From JALZCH01 sp036387135 (lineage in GTDB: Bacteria > Acidobacteriota > Blastocatellia > Pyrinomonadales > Pyrinomonadaceae): a stretch of DNA of 64,000 nucleotides. The stretch is from positions 1 through 64,000 of the forward strand of contig DASVUH010000025.1 in NCBI GenBank assembly GCA_036387135.1, given 5' to 3'. The number at the start of each line of letters is the position of its first letter. Within the stretch, counting starts at the first letter, position 1. This document shows positions 53,430 through 62,800 of the stretch, piece by piece. The notes below the pieces were generated by a model. That model saw nothing but the letters and a program-made list of their open reading frames with translations, did not search any database and was not told the DNA's origin. Position numbers and translations under genes: made by a program.

Positions 53430-54815
53430 CTAAATCTCGTATTTAATTCCTTCTTTGTTCAGTAAATCTCTAATGTGTCTCGCTTTATCTTCCGTTTCAA
53501 AAAATAATGAGCTTAATTTTTGCGTAAAAAGCGGAATATTGTCATAAGCCAATTGCTTTATTTGATAAACGACAAAGCGGTCGTCCCATTGTTCGGGAAG
53601 CACTCGGTAATCAACGATAAACGGGTTGAAGTCACCATAGTCTGAATTTTGACATTCAAAACACCGGCTCTTAAAAAGTGAAAAAAGATATTTGTAAACT
53701 TCTGGCTGTGGAACGTTGATGCCTTCATCGGCTAAGCCGTCAGTTACGTCATGTGATAAATCTCGAAGTAAAATTCCGCCGTCGTCGCTATTATAACCGA
53801 TAACGTTATGGGTTTTCTGGCAGATTAAATCTCTAACGCGCGCTGCTGGGAGTTGGCATTTGATTCTTTCCTGAATATGCTTACGGTAAATGGCGGTTGA
53901 AATAGTCTGGGCTGAAATAGGGGTCGATTCGGGTAAATAAACGTTGAAAGAATTGTCGCGTTGTTCAATAGCAACGAGACTTTGTTCGGCGGCAAAACGG
54001 ACAAGCTCCTGAAAACTTTCAAAACCGGCGCGCTCATAATTAAAATCCGCTTTTAACTGCCGCATTTGCTGAGTTAGATTAAGATTGTTGGAAGGCTTTC
54101 CGCTTTGTTCTAGAATTTTTACGGCTCGGACGAGCAGGTTCGCATATTCATCGCGAATTGCCTGGTAATCAAACGGAACGGTCGAAACGGTCGATTGTTC
54201 CGGGACAACGGGCGCGGCAGTTTGAATGGTAACGGCTGTTGCCACTTCAGTTTTTAATTCAAGTTTTTGATCCTCAACTAAAGCGTCTTCGGTTTTATCG
54301 AGCGAGACTTCATCAATCGGGCGGCGGAAAATGTCTTCAACATAATAAATACTGTCGCAAGCGCGGCGGTAAATGACAGACGTTCCCCTTTCGCTGCCGG
54401 CAATACCGATAACCATCTTATTTTGCTCCTGCAACTTTTGGAAAACCGGAACATAATCGCTGTCGGCGGCGATCACAGCGAATTTCGTGATGTTCGGAAC
54501 GGTAAAGGCGGTATAAAGCATTTCGACTGCGAGACGCATGTCAGCTGAATTTTTGAATTGATTTTGATAGGCAATGTCTTCATGAATAAAAAGATTATCG
54601 CGTAGCATTCGCCGCACGTTGTCGGCTTCTTTGATTTGCTGATTGCCAGCTAATGCTTTGACCAAATCGCCAAACGAGCGGCGAATGATAATACGCCCTT
54701 CTTCTTTGAGTTTTTCAAGTATTTCGCTCAAATCAATCGGAAGTTTCAACGCGTTGCTAAAGCCGATGAAGTTTTCGATATCGAGAAAAACGGCTATTTG
54801 GTCGTTTGATTGCAT
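53430..54815 (-). CDS. NYN-domain ribonuclease with OST-HTH/LOTUS-type domain
   Basis: A 461-residue protein. The N-terminal NYN (PIN-like) domain (about 1-165) has the acidic metal-binding residues in VFLDIEN (D12) and AADSDYVP (about 115-122), as in MARF1/LabA-type RNases. The middle (about 215-295, LVRAVKILEQSGK ... ERAGFESFQELVRFAAE) matches an OST-HTH/LOTUS RNA-binding fold. The C-terminal 160 residues are not recognised. It lies 9 nt before mod on the same strand and is likely the first gene of that operon. A role in RNA decay, perhaps during infection, is inferred from neighbourhood. Confidence 0.78.
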   Translation of the reverse strand: MQSNDQIAVFLDIENFIGFSNALKLPIDLSEILEKLKEEGRIIIRRSFGDLVKALAGNQQIKEADNVRRMLRDNLFIHEDIAYQNQFKNSADMRLAVEMLYTAFTVPNITKFAVIAADSDYVPVFQKLQEQNKMVIGIAGSERGTSVIYRRACDSIYYVEDIFRRPIDEVSLDKTEDALVEDQKLELKTEVATAVTIQTAAPVVPEQSTVSTVPFDYQAIRDEYANLLVRAVKILEQSGKPSNNLNLTQQMRQLKADFNYERAGFESFQELVRFAAEQSLVAIEQRDNSFNVYLPESTPISAQTISTAIYRKHIQERIKCQLPAARVRDLICQKTHNVIGYNSDDGGILLRDLSHDVTDGLADEGINVPQPEVYKYLFSLFKSRCFECQNSDYGDFNPFIVDYRVLPEQWDDRFVVYQIKQLAYDNIPLFTQKLSSLFFETEDKARHIRDLLNKEGIKYEI

Positions 54816-54867
54816 AAAGTAATGATATTTTGGGGATTTTTATAGCAGACAACTTAGTTGCAGAAAG

Positions 54868-55575
54868 TTACGGAGTTCCGCCATTGCAATCGGCGAGCAA
54901 ACAATCACGCCAGAGTTCAGAAATTTCTTTGCCCGTGACGTCTTTGAAAACGGCGTCGGTGTAAGAATTGGCGCGAAGTTTTTCGTTGACCGCGGCAGCC
55001 GGATTTTTTGATTTGTATCTCTTTTCCACAAAACCGAGAAACGCGGCGCTGCACCAGTAACCGGAATCGTAGCGTGGGTAAACTCCGCCGCAACGCGGAT
55101 TGCTCCAGGAGTTTTGATAACCGGTCGCGTAACGAACAAAGTCGGCAATGCCTTCCTTTAACCAAAATGGTTGTGTTCCGTTTTGCGGATAACTTTGAAC
55201 CACGTGCGCCAATTCGTGAACAATCGCCCCTAAATCTTGAGGGTATTTCTTAAACCATTCGATGCTGAGATAAACGGTATCGCCGACTGCTTCTCCCGGA
55301 TTTTGTTGCTGGCGGAAAATCAGCTTCACTTTCGCCGGTGGCTCAAAACTTTTCGATGCCAAAATATTCTTAATCTTCGGATAGTTTTTCTCGCACAACG
55401 CCGGAAGTTGTTTAACAAATTCGGCAAGCTCCGGTGCTGCCGTCGCATCAACTTCGCAAATCTGGGTTTGCGCTTTTAATTCATTTTTAGTCTTTTTAAT
55501 CATTTGCGCTGCCGCTTGCGCCGAAAACAAAACGACGACTGCCAGCAATGCCGAAACAAAGTGGTTACTTTTCAT
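54868..55575 (-). CDS. Secreted BSP-family (basic secretory protein) metallopeptidase
   Basis: A 235-residue exported protein. The ATG at 55575 opens a signal peptide (NHFVSALLAVVVLFSAQAAAQ); the frame is open upstream to 55695 but the extra 40 residues are non-signal-like and basic. The zinc motif HELAHVVQ lies at about residue 128, followed by KEGIADFVRYATGY as in the BSP family (gluzincin-like). Four cysteines in the C-terminal third may form disulfides (NPRCGGVY, GYWCSAAF, RDCLLADC). Substrate unknown. It lies 52 nt before the NYN gene. Confidence 0.75.
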   Translation of the reverse strand: MKSNHFVSALLAVVVLFSAQAAAQMIKKTKNELKAQTQICEVDATAAPELAEFVKQLPALCEKNYPKIKNILASKSFEPPAKVKLIFRQQQNPGEAVGDTVYLSIEWFKKYPQDLGAIVHELAHVVQSYPQNGTQPFWLKEGIADFVRYATGYQNSWSNPRCGGVYPRYDSGYWCSAAFLGFVEKRYKSKNPAAAVNEKLRANSYTDAVFKDVTGKEISELWRDCLLADCNGGTP

Positions 55576-55748
55576 AAATAGTCTCCGAAACAGTTTTTTG
55601 AACAGAAAAATCCGAGAAGCTGTGAAACGAATCTTTTTTTTCAAAGTTATAGAACTGCCGGTTTTGAGAAAAAGGTTTCTGATTGTATATGACAAAATAC
55701 CGCCAAAAAATTACAGAAAAAATCAAAATATGTCAAAACAAGATTTGA

Positions 55749-56660
55749 TTAAATCGTTTCGGGCGTTTCAACTTCGGGCGGCGGCTGCGCGTCGAGCGTC
55801 AGGGAAACACGGGCGGCGCGGTCGTCATCCGAGCCGAAGTCGGCGAAATAGCGGGTAAAATCGAGTCCTGTACGGGCGTTTGTCGCAATCACGAAATTGC
55901 GAAACGGCGTGCAGGAAAATCTCGCGTCGCAGTTGCGGCAAATGCGCGTGCCGAATTTCTGCCGCGTGTTGCCGAATTCGGAAATTAAAACTTCGACTCG
56001 CGGCGGGAGAAAATTCTTCGCTTCGATCTGGTCAACAATCTCGCCAAAGCCTTGAATCGTTTCATCAACTTTTTCGCGGTCGAGCGGTATGTCAACGAGC
56101 GGGTCCCAAGCTTCCAATTCTCTTTGTTTGACAGACTCGTTACCTGAACGTATCGCGTCAAGAACTCTAGGCGGTAACGCGGTTGCGATAATCGCCGTTT
56201 CGTCGAGCGGCTGCCCGCGCAAATTCTGCCAGATGAAAGCGTAAACGTTGAGCTGTTTTTCGTAAGCGTCAACGTGCTTTCGGACATAATCGGCGTCGTG
56301 CGTTTTGATGTCATACATCACGGTTCGCTCGTCGTCGCGGACAATATCAACGACGCCTTCAATCGTGTAACGTCTGCCTTCTGGCGTCGTTTGTTCCGGC
56401 AAAGTCAGGCGCACTTCCGTGTCGGTGACGCTTTCGGCAATTTCGGTCAATTTTCGGTAATACGCCAAAACCTGTTCGAGCGCCATATTTTTTACGTCCG
56501 GGTTGAGCGCGTGTCCGCCGTCGAGCCGCAGGCGTTCATAGTTTCGGTCGAAGGTTTCTCGAACCCAAATTTCGATTTCTTCAAAAGACAAGATTTTATC
56601 CGCATCGTCAATCGGCGCGGACGGAAAATCCTGCGGGTTGCCCTGTTCTACTTCGTTCAT
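55749..56660 (-). CDS. PD-(D/E)XK nuclease (Cas4/RecB-like) partnered with UvrD helicase
   Basis: A 303-residue nuclease-fold protein. The conserved core is VVDIVRDDERTVMYDIKTHD (about 114-133), with the IKT lysine and preceding aspartates typical of the RecB nuclease motif. The C-terminus has cysteines CRNCDARFSC (about 247-256), resembling the iron-sulfur cluster end of Cas4/AddB nucleases. It overlaps the end of the helicase gene by 4 nt, so the two are made together. The pair resembles a minimal AddAB or a UvrD/nuclease defence pair. It could act on broken or foreign DNA; which one cannot be told. Confidence 0.78.
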   Translation of the reverse strand: MNEVEQGNPQDFPSAPIDDADKILSFEEIEIWVRETFDRNYERLRLDGGHALNPDVKNMALEQVLAYYRKLTEIAESVTDTEVRLTLPEQTTPEGRRYTIEGVVDIVRDDERTVMYDIKTHDADYVRKHVDAYEKQLNVYAFIWQNLRGQPLDETAIIATALPPRVLDAIRSGNESVKQRELEAWDPLVDIPLDREKVDETIQGFGEIVDQIEAKNFLPPRVEVLISEFGNTRQKFGTRICRNCDARFSCTPFRNFVIATNARTGLDFTRYFADFGSDDDRAARVSLTLDAQPPPEVETPETI

Positions 56661-59245
56661 AAATTTGCCTCCGCTTTTTGCGCTGCCGTCTGTTTTTTAT
56701 TTCTCTGCCCGATTAAAAGATGATGCAAATCTTCGAGCATCTGGTGAACGAGCGTTCCGAAAAACTGCGTCTGCGAGCGTGAAGGAACAAACCCGTATTT
56801 GCGGAAAAGCATATATTGACGCGGGCATTTCTGGTATTGCAGATAATCGGAAGTGTAAGAATAATTTCGGGGAATTTCCCGCGTGTCAATTTTGGCTTCG
56901 GGAACGCTTTCTAAATTTAATTGAGAAATGCGCGTGACGCCTTCTTCAAAAATCCGTTTAAACGCCGGAAATGTCGAAATGCCTTGCCCGCGCGGATTCC
57001 CGATAATCAGCAAATTTTCGGCGCGGCTCAAAGCGACGTAAAACATTCGCATCGAATCAAAACTTGAAATGCGGTCGAGCGGCTCGCCTTCTCTTTTGAG
57101 AAACGGGCGCACGACGCGCTCGGATTTTGACGGCGGAAAGTTTTTCTTTGAAGGCGAAGGCAAAACAACAACGGGAAACTCCAAACCTTTCGATTGGTGA
57201 ATCGTCAGAAACGGAATGCGCCCTTTCGGAAAGGGATCGTCGGCGTCTTCGTATTCGCTTTCGCCAAGACGGAAAATCGCGTACAAATACGCCATAAAAA
57301 ACGTAATTTCAAAACTCCCGCCGCCGATAAAACGCCCGGTCAAAATCGAAGTGTAATTGTCGAGATAACGCGCCAAGTAACCGGAAATTAAACCGAGATT
57401 GCAAACCGGACCTTCGTCTTCGCCGCGCTCGGCAAGGTCAAACATCTGTTTGAAATGGTCAAAACCGACAATGCGGTAAAAAAGGTCGAGCACGTTCCAG
57501 TCGAGCGACGAAGCCGAATTGATGATGTAATGCAGCGTGAACGGATTTCCGGCGGCGATTCGGTCATTGATGATTCGCTCGAAATAGCGGTTTGAAAGAG
57601 ATTTTTTCGCCGTTTGCGAAATGTTCGGCGTGTCGAACAAAACGCGCTTCATCTTTTCCGGCTCAAAAGGCGCGTCTAAATTCCAGCCGTTTCGCTCGGC
57701 TTTAGCTTTCAACTTTTGATAATCGCCAACGGCAATTTCAATCTCGCGCCGGCGGTCGGAGGTAAAATCTTTGAGCGGGCGATACTCACGGCAAAGCTCC
57801 GTTCCGCGTCGCTCGCAGCGGTCGAGCCAGTCGTGAAAACCTTGATAATCGCGGCTGTTAAAATTATTGCGTTCAGGACGCCCGAAAATCTCGATAAACA
57901 AGGCGAAAACGTCCATCGCTTCGTCAACTTCGAGAAATGTTCCGGCGCGCGGCGCGTAAACTTTCAAACCTTCGCGTTCGAGCGCGGTTTTCATCGCCTG
58001 AACTGAAGTGTTTTTCAAACTCGGATAGAGAAACGCAATCTGATTCGGGTCTTGAACTTTCCCCGATTCAATCAACTGTTTGACGAGCCGGACAATTTCA
58101 TCAACGCAGTCTTCACGCGGCGATTGTTCCGTCACAACAACGGCAGTTTCGGCGTCGGTCGAAAAGGCGTTGATATTTTTATCAACGAGCCGGTAAAACC
58201 CGCGACCATCGGCGCGTCGCCAGTCTTCAAACTCCATAAACCGCGTGTAAAAATCAACGATTGTTTTTCTTGAGCGGTAATTCGTGCTGAGCGGAATTTT
58301 CGTCGGCTGCCGCCCGAAATGTTTTTCGCATCGTTCGGGAAATTCGACAAAATTTTCCAGGGTCGCGCCGCGAAAGCGATACAGCGCCTGTTCATCGTCG
58401 CCAACGACGCAAAGGTTTTGATGGCATTCGGCGAGTTTGAAAAAGATGCATTCCTGAACGGCGTTTGTGTCCTGATACTCGTCAATAATGACGTGCTTGA
58501 ACGTCTCGCAAGCCGTTCGATTCGTTTCCAAAAGATCGAGCGCCTTTTGCTGCAAAAGCGAAAAATCCGTTTGCGCCGCACCTTGTCCTTTGAGTCTGTC
58601 GAGATAACCGCGATACATCGTCAAAATCGGCTTCAAATCATCGTCGGCTTGATCGAAAATTTCGTCAGGCAAAAGAATTTCTTCGGAAAAGCGATTGAAA
58701 AGCGTGATGCAATCGGTCAAAGCGTTGTGCTTGGCAGAGCTGGCAAATTTGCCGTCCGTCATAAACCGATTGACATCTTCGACAGCGCACGGAACGCTTT
58801 CAAGCAGGTCGTTCAGGCAGCGGCGCAGGAAAAAGTATTGCTGCAAATCGTCCAAAATAATCGGGCGCGTCATTCGCTCTTTGTTGTCCGAAAGGCTGCG
58901 ATCCGTCAACATTCGCTGGCAAAGCGAGTGAACCGTACCGATATACATTTCGGCGATGTCATACGGCTGATTCGTGATGTTCGTTACGAGTCCGAGCAGC
59001 GCATTCAAACCTTGCTTGAGTTGAAACGCCGCTTTTTCCGTAAACGTGCTGAGGAAAATTTCTTCCGGCTTGATGCTGTGACACGCGATCAAATTAACCG
59101 TTCGCCAAAGCAAAACGCGCGTTTTCCCGGAACCGGGTCCGGCGGGCAAAAACAAAGGTCCGTCAATGTGTTTAATAGCCTGTTCCTGGGCAGGATTGGG
59201 CGAAAAACCGACTTTTTCCCAAAGCCGTTCTATTTCAACTGGCAT
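56657..59245 (-). CDS. UvrD/PcrA-type superfamily 1 helicase
   Basis: An 862-residue ATP-dependent 3'-5' helicase. Motifs: Q-motif NPAQEQAI (17-24), Walker A GPGSGKT (36-42), motif II IIDEYQDTN (about 254-262), motif III/IV region LCVVGDDEQALYRFRGA and LSTNYRS, then TIHQSKGLEFPVVVLP and motif VI YVALSRAENLLIIG. The C-terminal 70 residues carry DYLQYQKCPRQYMLFRKYGF, a segment usually found at the start of a RecB nuclease domain; that domain proper is supplied by the coupled gene downstream. So the nuclease is split into a second polypeptide. Confidence 0.9.
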   Translation of the reverse strand: MPVEIERLWEKVGFSPNPAQEQAIKHIDGPLFLPAGPGSGKTRVLLWRTVNLIACHSIKPEEIFLSTFTEKAAFQLKQGLNALLGLVTNITNQPYDIAEMYIGTVHSLCQRMLTDRSLSDNKERMTRPIILDDLQQYFFLRRCLNDLLESVPCAVEDVNRFMTDGKFASSAKHNALTDCITLFNRFSEEILLPDEIFDQADDDLKPILTMYRGYLDRLKGQGAAQTDFSLLQQKALDLLETNRTACETFKHVIIDEYQDTNAVQECIFFKLAECHQNLCVVGDDEQALYRFRGATLENFVEFPERCEKHFGRQPTKIPLSTNYRSRKTIVDFYTRFMEFEDWRRADGRGFYRLVDKNINAFSTDAETAVVVTEQSPREDCVDEIVRLVKQLIESGKVQDPNQIAFLYPSLKNTSVQAMKTALEREGLKVYAPRAGTFLEVDEAMDVFALFIEIFGRPERNNFNSRDYQGFHDWLDRCERRGTELCREYRPLKDFTSDRRREIEIAVGDYQKLKAKAERNGWNLDAPFEPEKMKRVLFDTPNISQTAKKSLSNRYFERIINDRIAAGNPFTLHYIINSASSLDWNVLDLFYRIVGFDHFKQMFDLAERGEDEGPVCNLGLISGYLARYLDNYTSILTGRFIGGGSFEITFFMAYLYAIFRLGESEYEDADDPFPKGRIPFLTIHQSKGLEFPVVVLPSPSKKNFPPSKSERVVRPFLKREGEPLDRISSFDSMRMFYVALSRAENLLIIGNPRGQGISTFPAFKRIFEEGVTRISQLNLESVPEAKIDTREIPRNYSYTSDYLQYQKCPRQYMLFRKYGFVPSRSQTQFFGTLVHQMLEDLHHLLIGQRNKKQTAAQKAEANL

Positions 59246-59513
59246 ATTTGATTCTCCGCGAGAAGATAAACAGACAGCTTAAAGAATGGCTTTTCGGAAC
59301 TTTAAATTATGGAGTTAGGTAGTGTTTACGTGCGTGAGTTACGAAATGAGCCAAACTTAAAATAAGCTACAGCTATTTAATAACACAGATTCTGTTTTAT
59401 CTACAAAGCGAAATTAACAAAATAGTATGAATGAAAATAAAAAACAGATTATGAATCTTGAGAATCAATTGGAAAATTTGCTGATCGTAATTTAATCAGT
59501 TTAGGTACTTTAA

Positions 59514-59584
59514 GCGGAACCCCCAGCGGAAGGCAGATTCAACAGACTTCCAAAATCCGTAGATTGAAAATCTGCGTGTCGGCA
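59514..59584 (+). other. Truncated tRNA-Leu-like sequence
   Basis: The stretch CAGCGGAAGGCAGATTC then AACAGACTTCCAAAATCCG resembles the D and anticodon arms of class II tRNA-Leu. A long variable arm (AGATT-GAA-AATCT) and GTGTCGGC follow, but the T arm is missing. The anticodon loop has two extra C, so it is not a working tRNA. It may be an attachment-site relic. The rest of 59246-59864 shows no gene. Confidence 0.35.
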
Positions 59585-59864
59585 TATTTATTCTGTCCTA
59601 AACCACTTATATTTACTATAAGCGGTTGAAGGTAGATAAAATCTATTGAAATTTTGGTTGAAATAAAAAGTATTGGTGCGGATTAATTGAACAACATTAT
59701 AGTTGACATTTTGATTAGCTAAGATGCAATATGCTGGCTTGAAAAGCTGATGCTACAGTCCTCATTTCACACGTCGGACTGAAACATTAATAGTTGCGTT
59801 TTAACTGTTAATCGACTTTCAATTTTTCACTTTCTTAAATTTTCAAATAATTAGATTAAAAACT

Positions 59865-62800
59865 ATGGGATTAAATCATTTCCTATGCGGGGCGTTTGTT
59901 AATGACAGCGAAAGATACGCTGCTGAATACCTAAAATCAAGATTACAAAATCATGCAGCTTTGAATGATTGGGTTTTACTGACAAATTACGCTAACTCTT
60001 CTAGTTCACAATACCTATCGGACGAGTTGGATTTAGTAGTTGTAGGTCCGGGCGGCATAAGCGTCGTAGAAATTAAGCACTGGAATACTGCCGACCTTAA
60101 AGGAAATAAGCTCTCTATTGCAGAAGCGGAAGCCGAAAAGATTAACGAAAAGGCAAAGAGGTTAAGAGGAAAGCTCACCCGCAATTGTTCATTCGATTTT
60201 GGATTTGTGGAAGGCAAGCTGCTTTTTACAAGAGGCGAAAATGAAAAGTATGTCGAAGGTATTACCCGCCGTCGCATTCGCGGGGTAGAGGTTTTCGGTC
60301 TGACCGAATGGAAAGATTTGCTCGATGTAAGCGCGCGAACGATTTTAACAAACGATCAAATCGCTCATATCAGTCGTGTGTTGCACCCGCAGGCTACGGC
60401 TTTAGCGAACAATGAAATACAAAATTTTGATAATACTTTTTTTGAATTGAAGCCGGTTGAAAGAATTAATACACCTTTCCGCCGTATTTATCACGCCCGT
60501 CGGAAGCCCGGTCGCGATAAAGTTTTGCTGCACATTTATGACTTAACCGCTTCGACAGAGAAAAATGCAATCGACATTGCCCGTCGCGAATTTGAAATTT
60601 TGCAGCGCCTGCAGAAATCAATTTGGCTGCCGAATTTGATGGATTCTTTTCAGGAAGCTAAAAATTATCCGGGCGAACTATATTTCTTCTCTTATATTGA
60701 TACCGAATCTCCCACACTTGCTGAAAGAGCCAAAGACGAAAACTGGAGTTTGGATGAGCGAATTTACACGACATTTCGCTGCATCGAAGCGCTTGGAGAA
60801 ATTCATAGCGAAGGTATGAACGCTGATGATACGGAAGTCAATAATCCAATTCTACACAGAAATTTGACACCGGAAACAATTCACGTTCGCTCGAATAACG
60901 AACCCCTTCTGACACAGTTGCATCTCGCCAAATTACCTGGCGCAAATACAGTTGCTGCGGCTGCGCCACATAATTACGCTGGATTAGAACAGTTTTTTGC
61001 TCCCGAAGTATTAGCCCAAGGGATTGGCGCAAGTTCAAAAGCGTCCGACGTTTATTCGCTTTGCGCTTCGCTTAGTGTAATTTTTACCGATGCGCCAGAA
61101 CACTTTAAATTGCCGCAAACGGATGAGATCCTTAAAGTTTTGCGATCAGGTCTAGAAACTGATCTGTTCAATCGTGCGCGACTAGCAGAAATCTATAATA
61201 ATCTCATTGGAATTTTTGATGAGCAAGAACCTGATCCGCCCAAAGTAACAATTCCTGCTGTTCGATATTGGGATGAAGATACAATTTTTGAACTTCATAG
61301 TCGTTTCTATCGAGTAATCACCAAACTCGGAGAAGGCGGATTTGGTAAAACTTTTAAGGTAATGGAAGTTGACCCCAGAACAACTGAGGACATATCAGGT
61401 CCTTATGTTGCCAAAGCCATCACCAATGAGGCTGCTGGAAGAGAAGCCGCAATTGCTTATTCTAGAGTTCGAGCACAGTCAGGTGGCGCGCATCTGGCTG
61501 GAGTCTTAGAAGTAGTAAGTGAATGGCGACCGGATTCGGTAACTGCCCTGCTCAAATGGATAAAAGGCGAGCCGCTCAGTGATTACACAGGTGTTTTGCC
61601 AATTTATTTTGATGAATTGGGGATTGAATCTCATGAAGATACAATTTTGATGTGGATTGCCAATATTTGCGATGCTTTAACACAACTTCATGAAGTGGGA
61701 CTAGTCCATGGTGATGTTAGCCCGCGTAACATTATTGTTGACGGCAGCAATATAATATTAACGGACTTCGATACTGCAACCAGAGTTGGAAATCAATCTA
61801 TTGGTTTTAATCCTATTTATTGCCCACCTGAAATTGAAGCTCACTTACCTGTTGGATTTTCAGATGATCTTTATGCACTGGCGGCAACAATTTTTCAAAC
61901 TTTGTTTGACCGCAAGCCCTTTCATCATGCGATATATCCTGATAAAAGACGTGGACTTAATTGGCATGATATTGATCAATCTGAATGGAAACGTTTAAGT
62001 AAATTTTTAAACCACGCTACACACACCGACAGAAGTCAAAGATTTGCGTCGGCGATGGATGCGCAGAATTTTCTTCGAAGTTTGAGTGAATCCGGTGACA
62101 ACGATAACATCGTACCGTTCGTCACCGAGCCGATACTTATTCGCACGGACAATGAGGTGGCTTGGCTTAGCCAGCTACTGCAAAGTTATCCTGGTTCGCC
62201 TAAAGGAAATGCCGAAACGCGCGGTCTTGATTCTGACTTCGCTAAGTTCACATACGTTGAAACGGCACTGGATGAGATTCTTGCTGACGATATTAAAAAT
62301 CGGCGCGTTTCATTAGTTATTTTATGCGGCAACGCTGGTGACGGAAAAACAGCGTTTCTGCAAAATCTTGCCAAAAACCTTGGATTAGAAGTGGGCACAT
62401 CCGCACAGAGAATTTGGGATATGACATTGCCGGATGGACTTAAATTTTACGCTAATCTTGACGGCTCAGCAGCGTTTCAGGGACGAACAGCAAACGAGTT
62501 GCTGGATGAGTGCTTCGCTCCCTTTCAAAATGGTGAATTCCCCGAGGATATTGTTCATCTAATTGCCGTTAATGACGGAAAACTTTTGGAGTGGCTGGAA
62601 GAACGCGATGATTCAGAGCTTACCGAAGAGCTTTACGCAGCACTCGAAGATGATTACTCAGAACTTAATCCGCGCATTCGGTTTATTGACCTTAACAAGC
62701 GTTCACTAGTTGGTGGTTTTCAACAAAACAGCACTGAAGTTTCGGCTGATTTTGTCGATAAACTTTTATGGAAAATGCTCGGCGGTGAAACGGATGTTTG

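Noticed and set aside
58319..59251. A 310-codon plus-strand frame opposite the UvrD helicase
   Set aside because: The helicase motifs on the other strand are unmistakable; this frame has no domain and no start signal.
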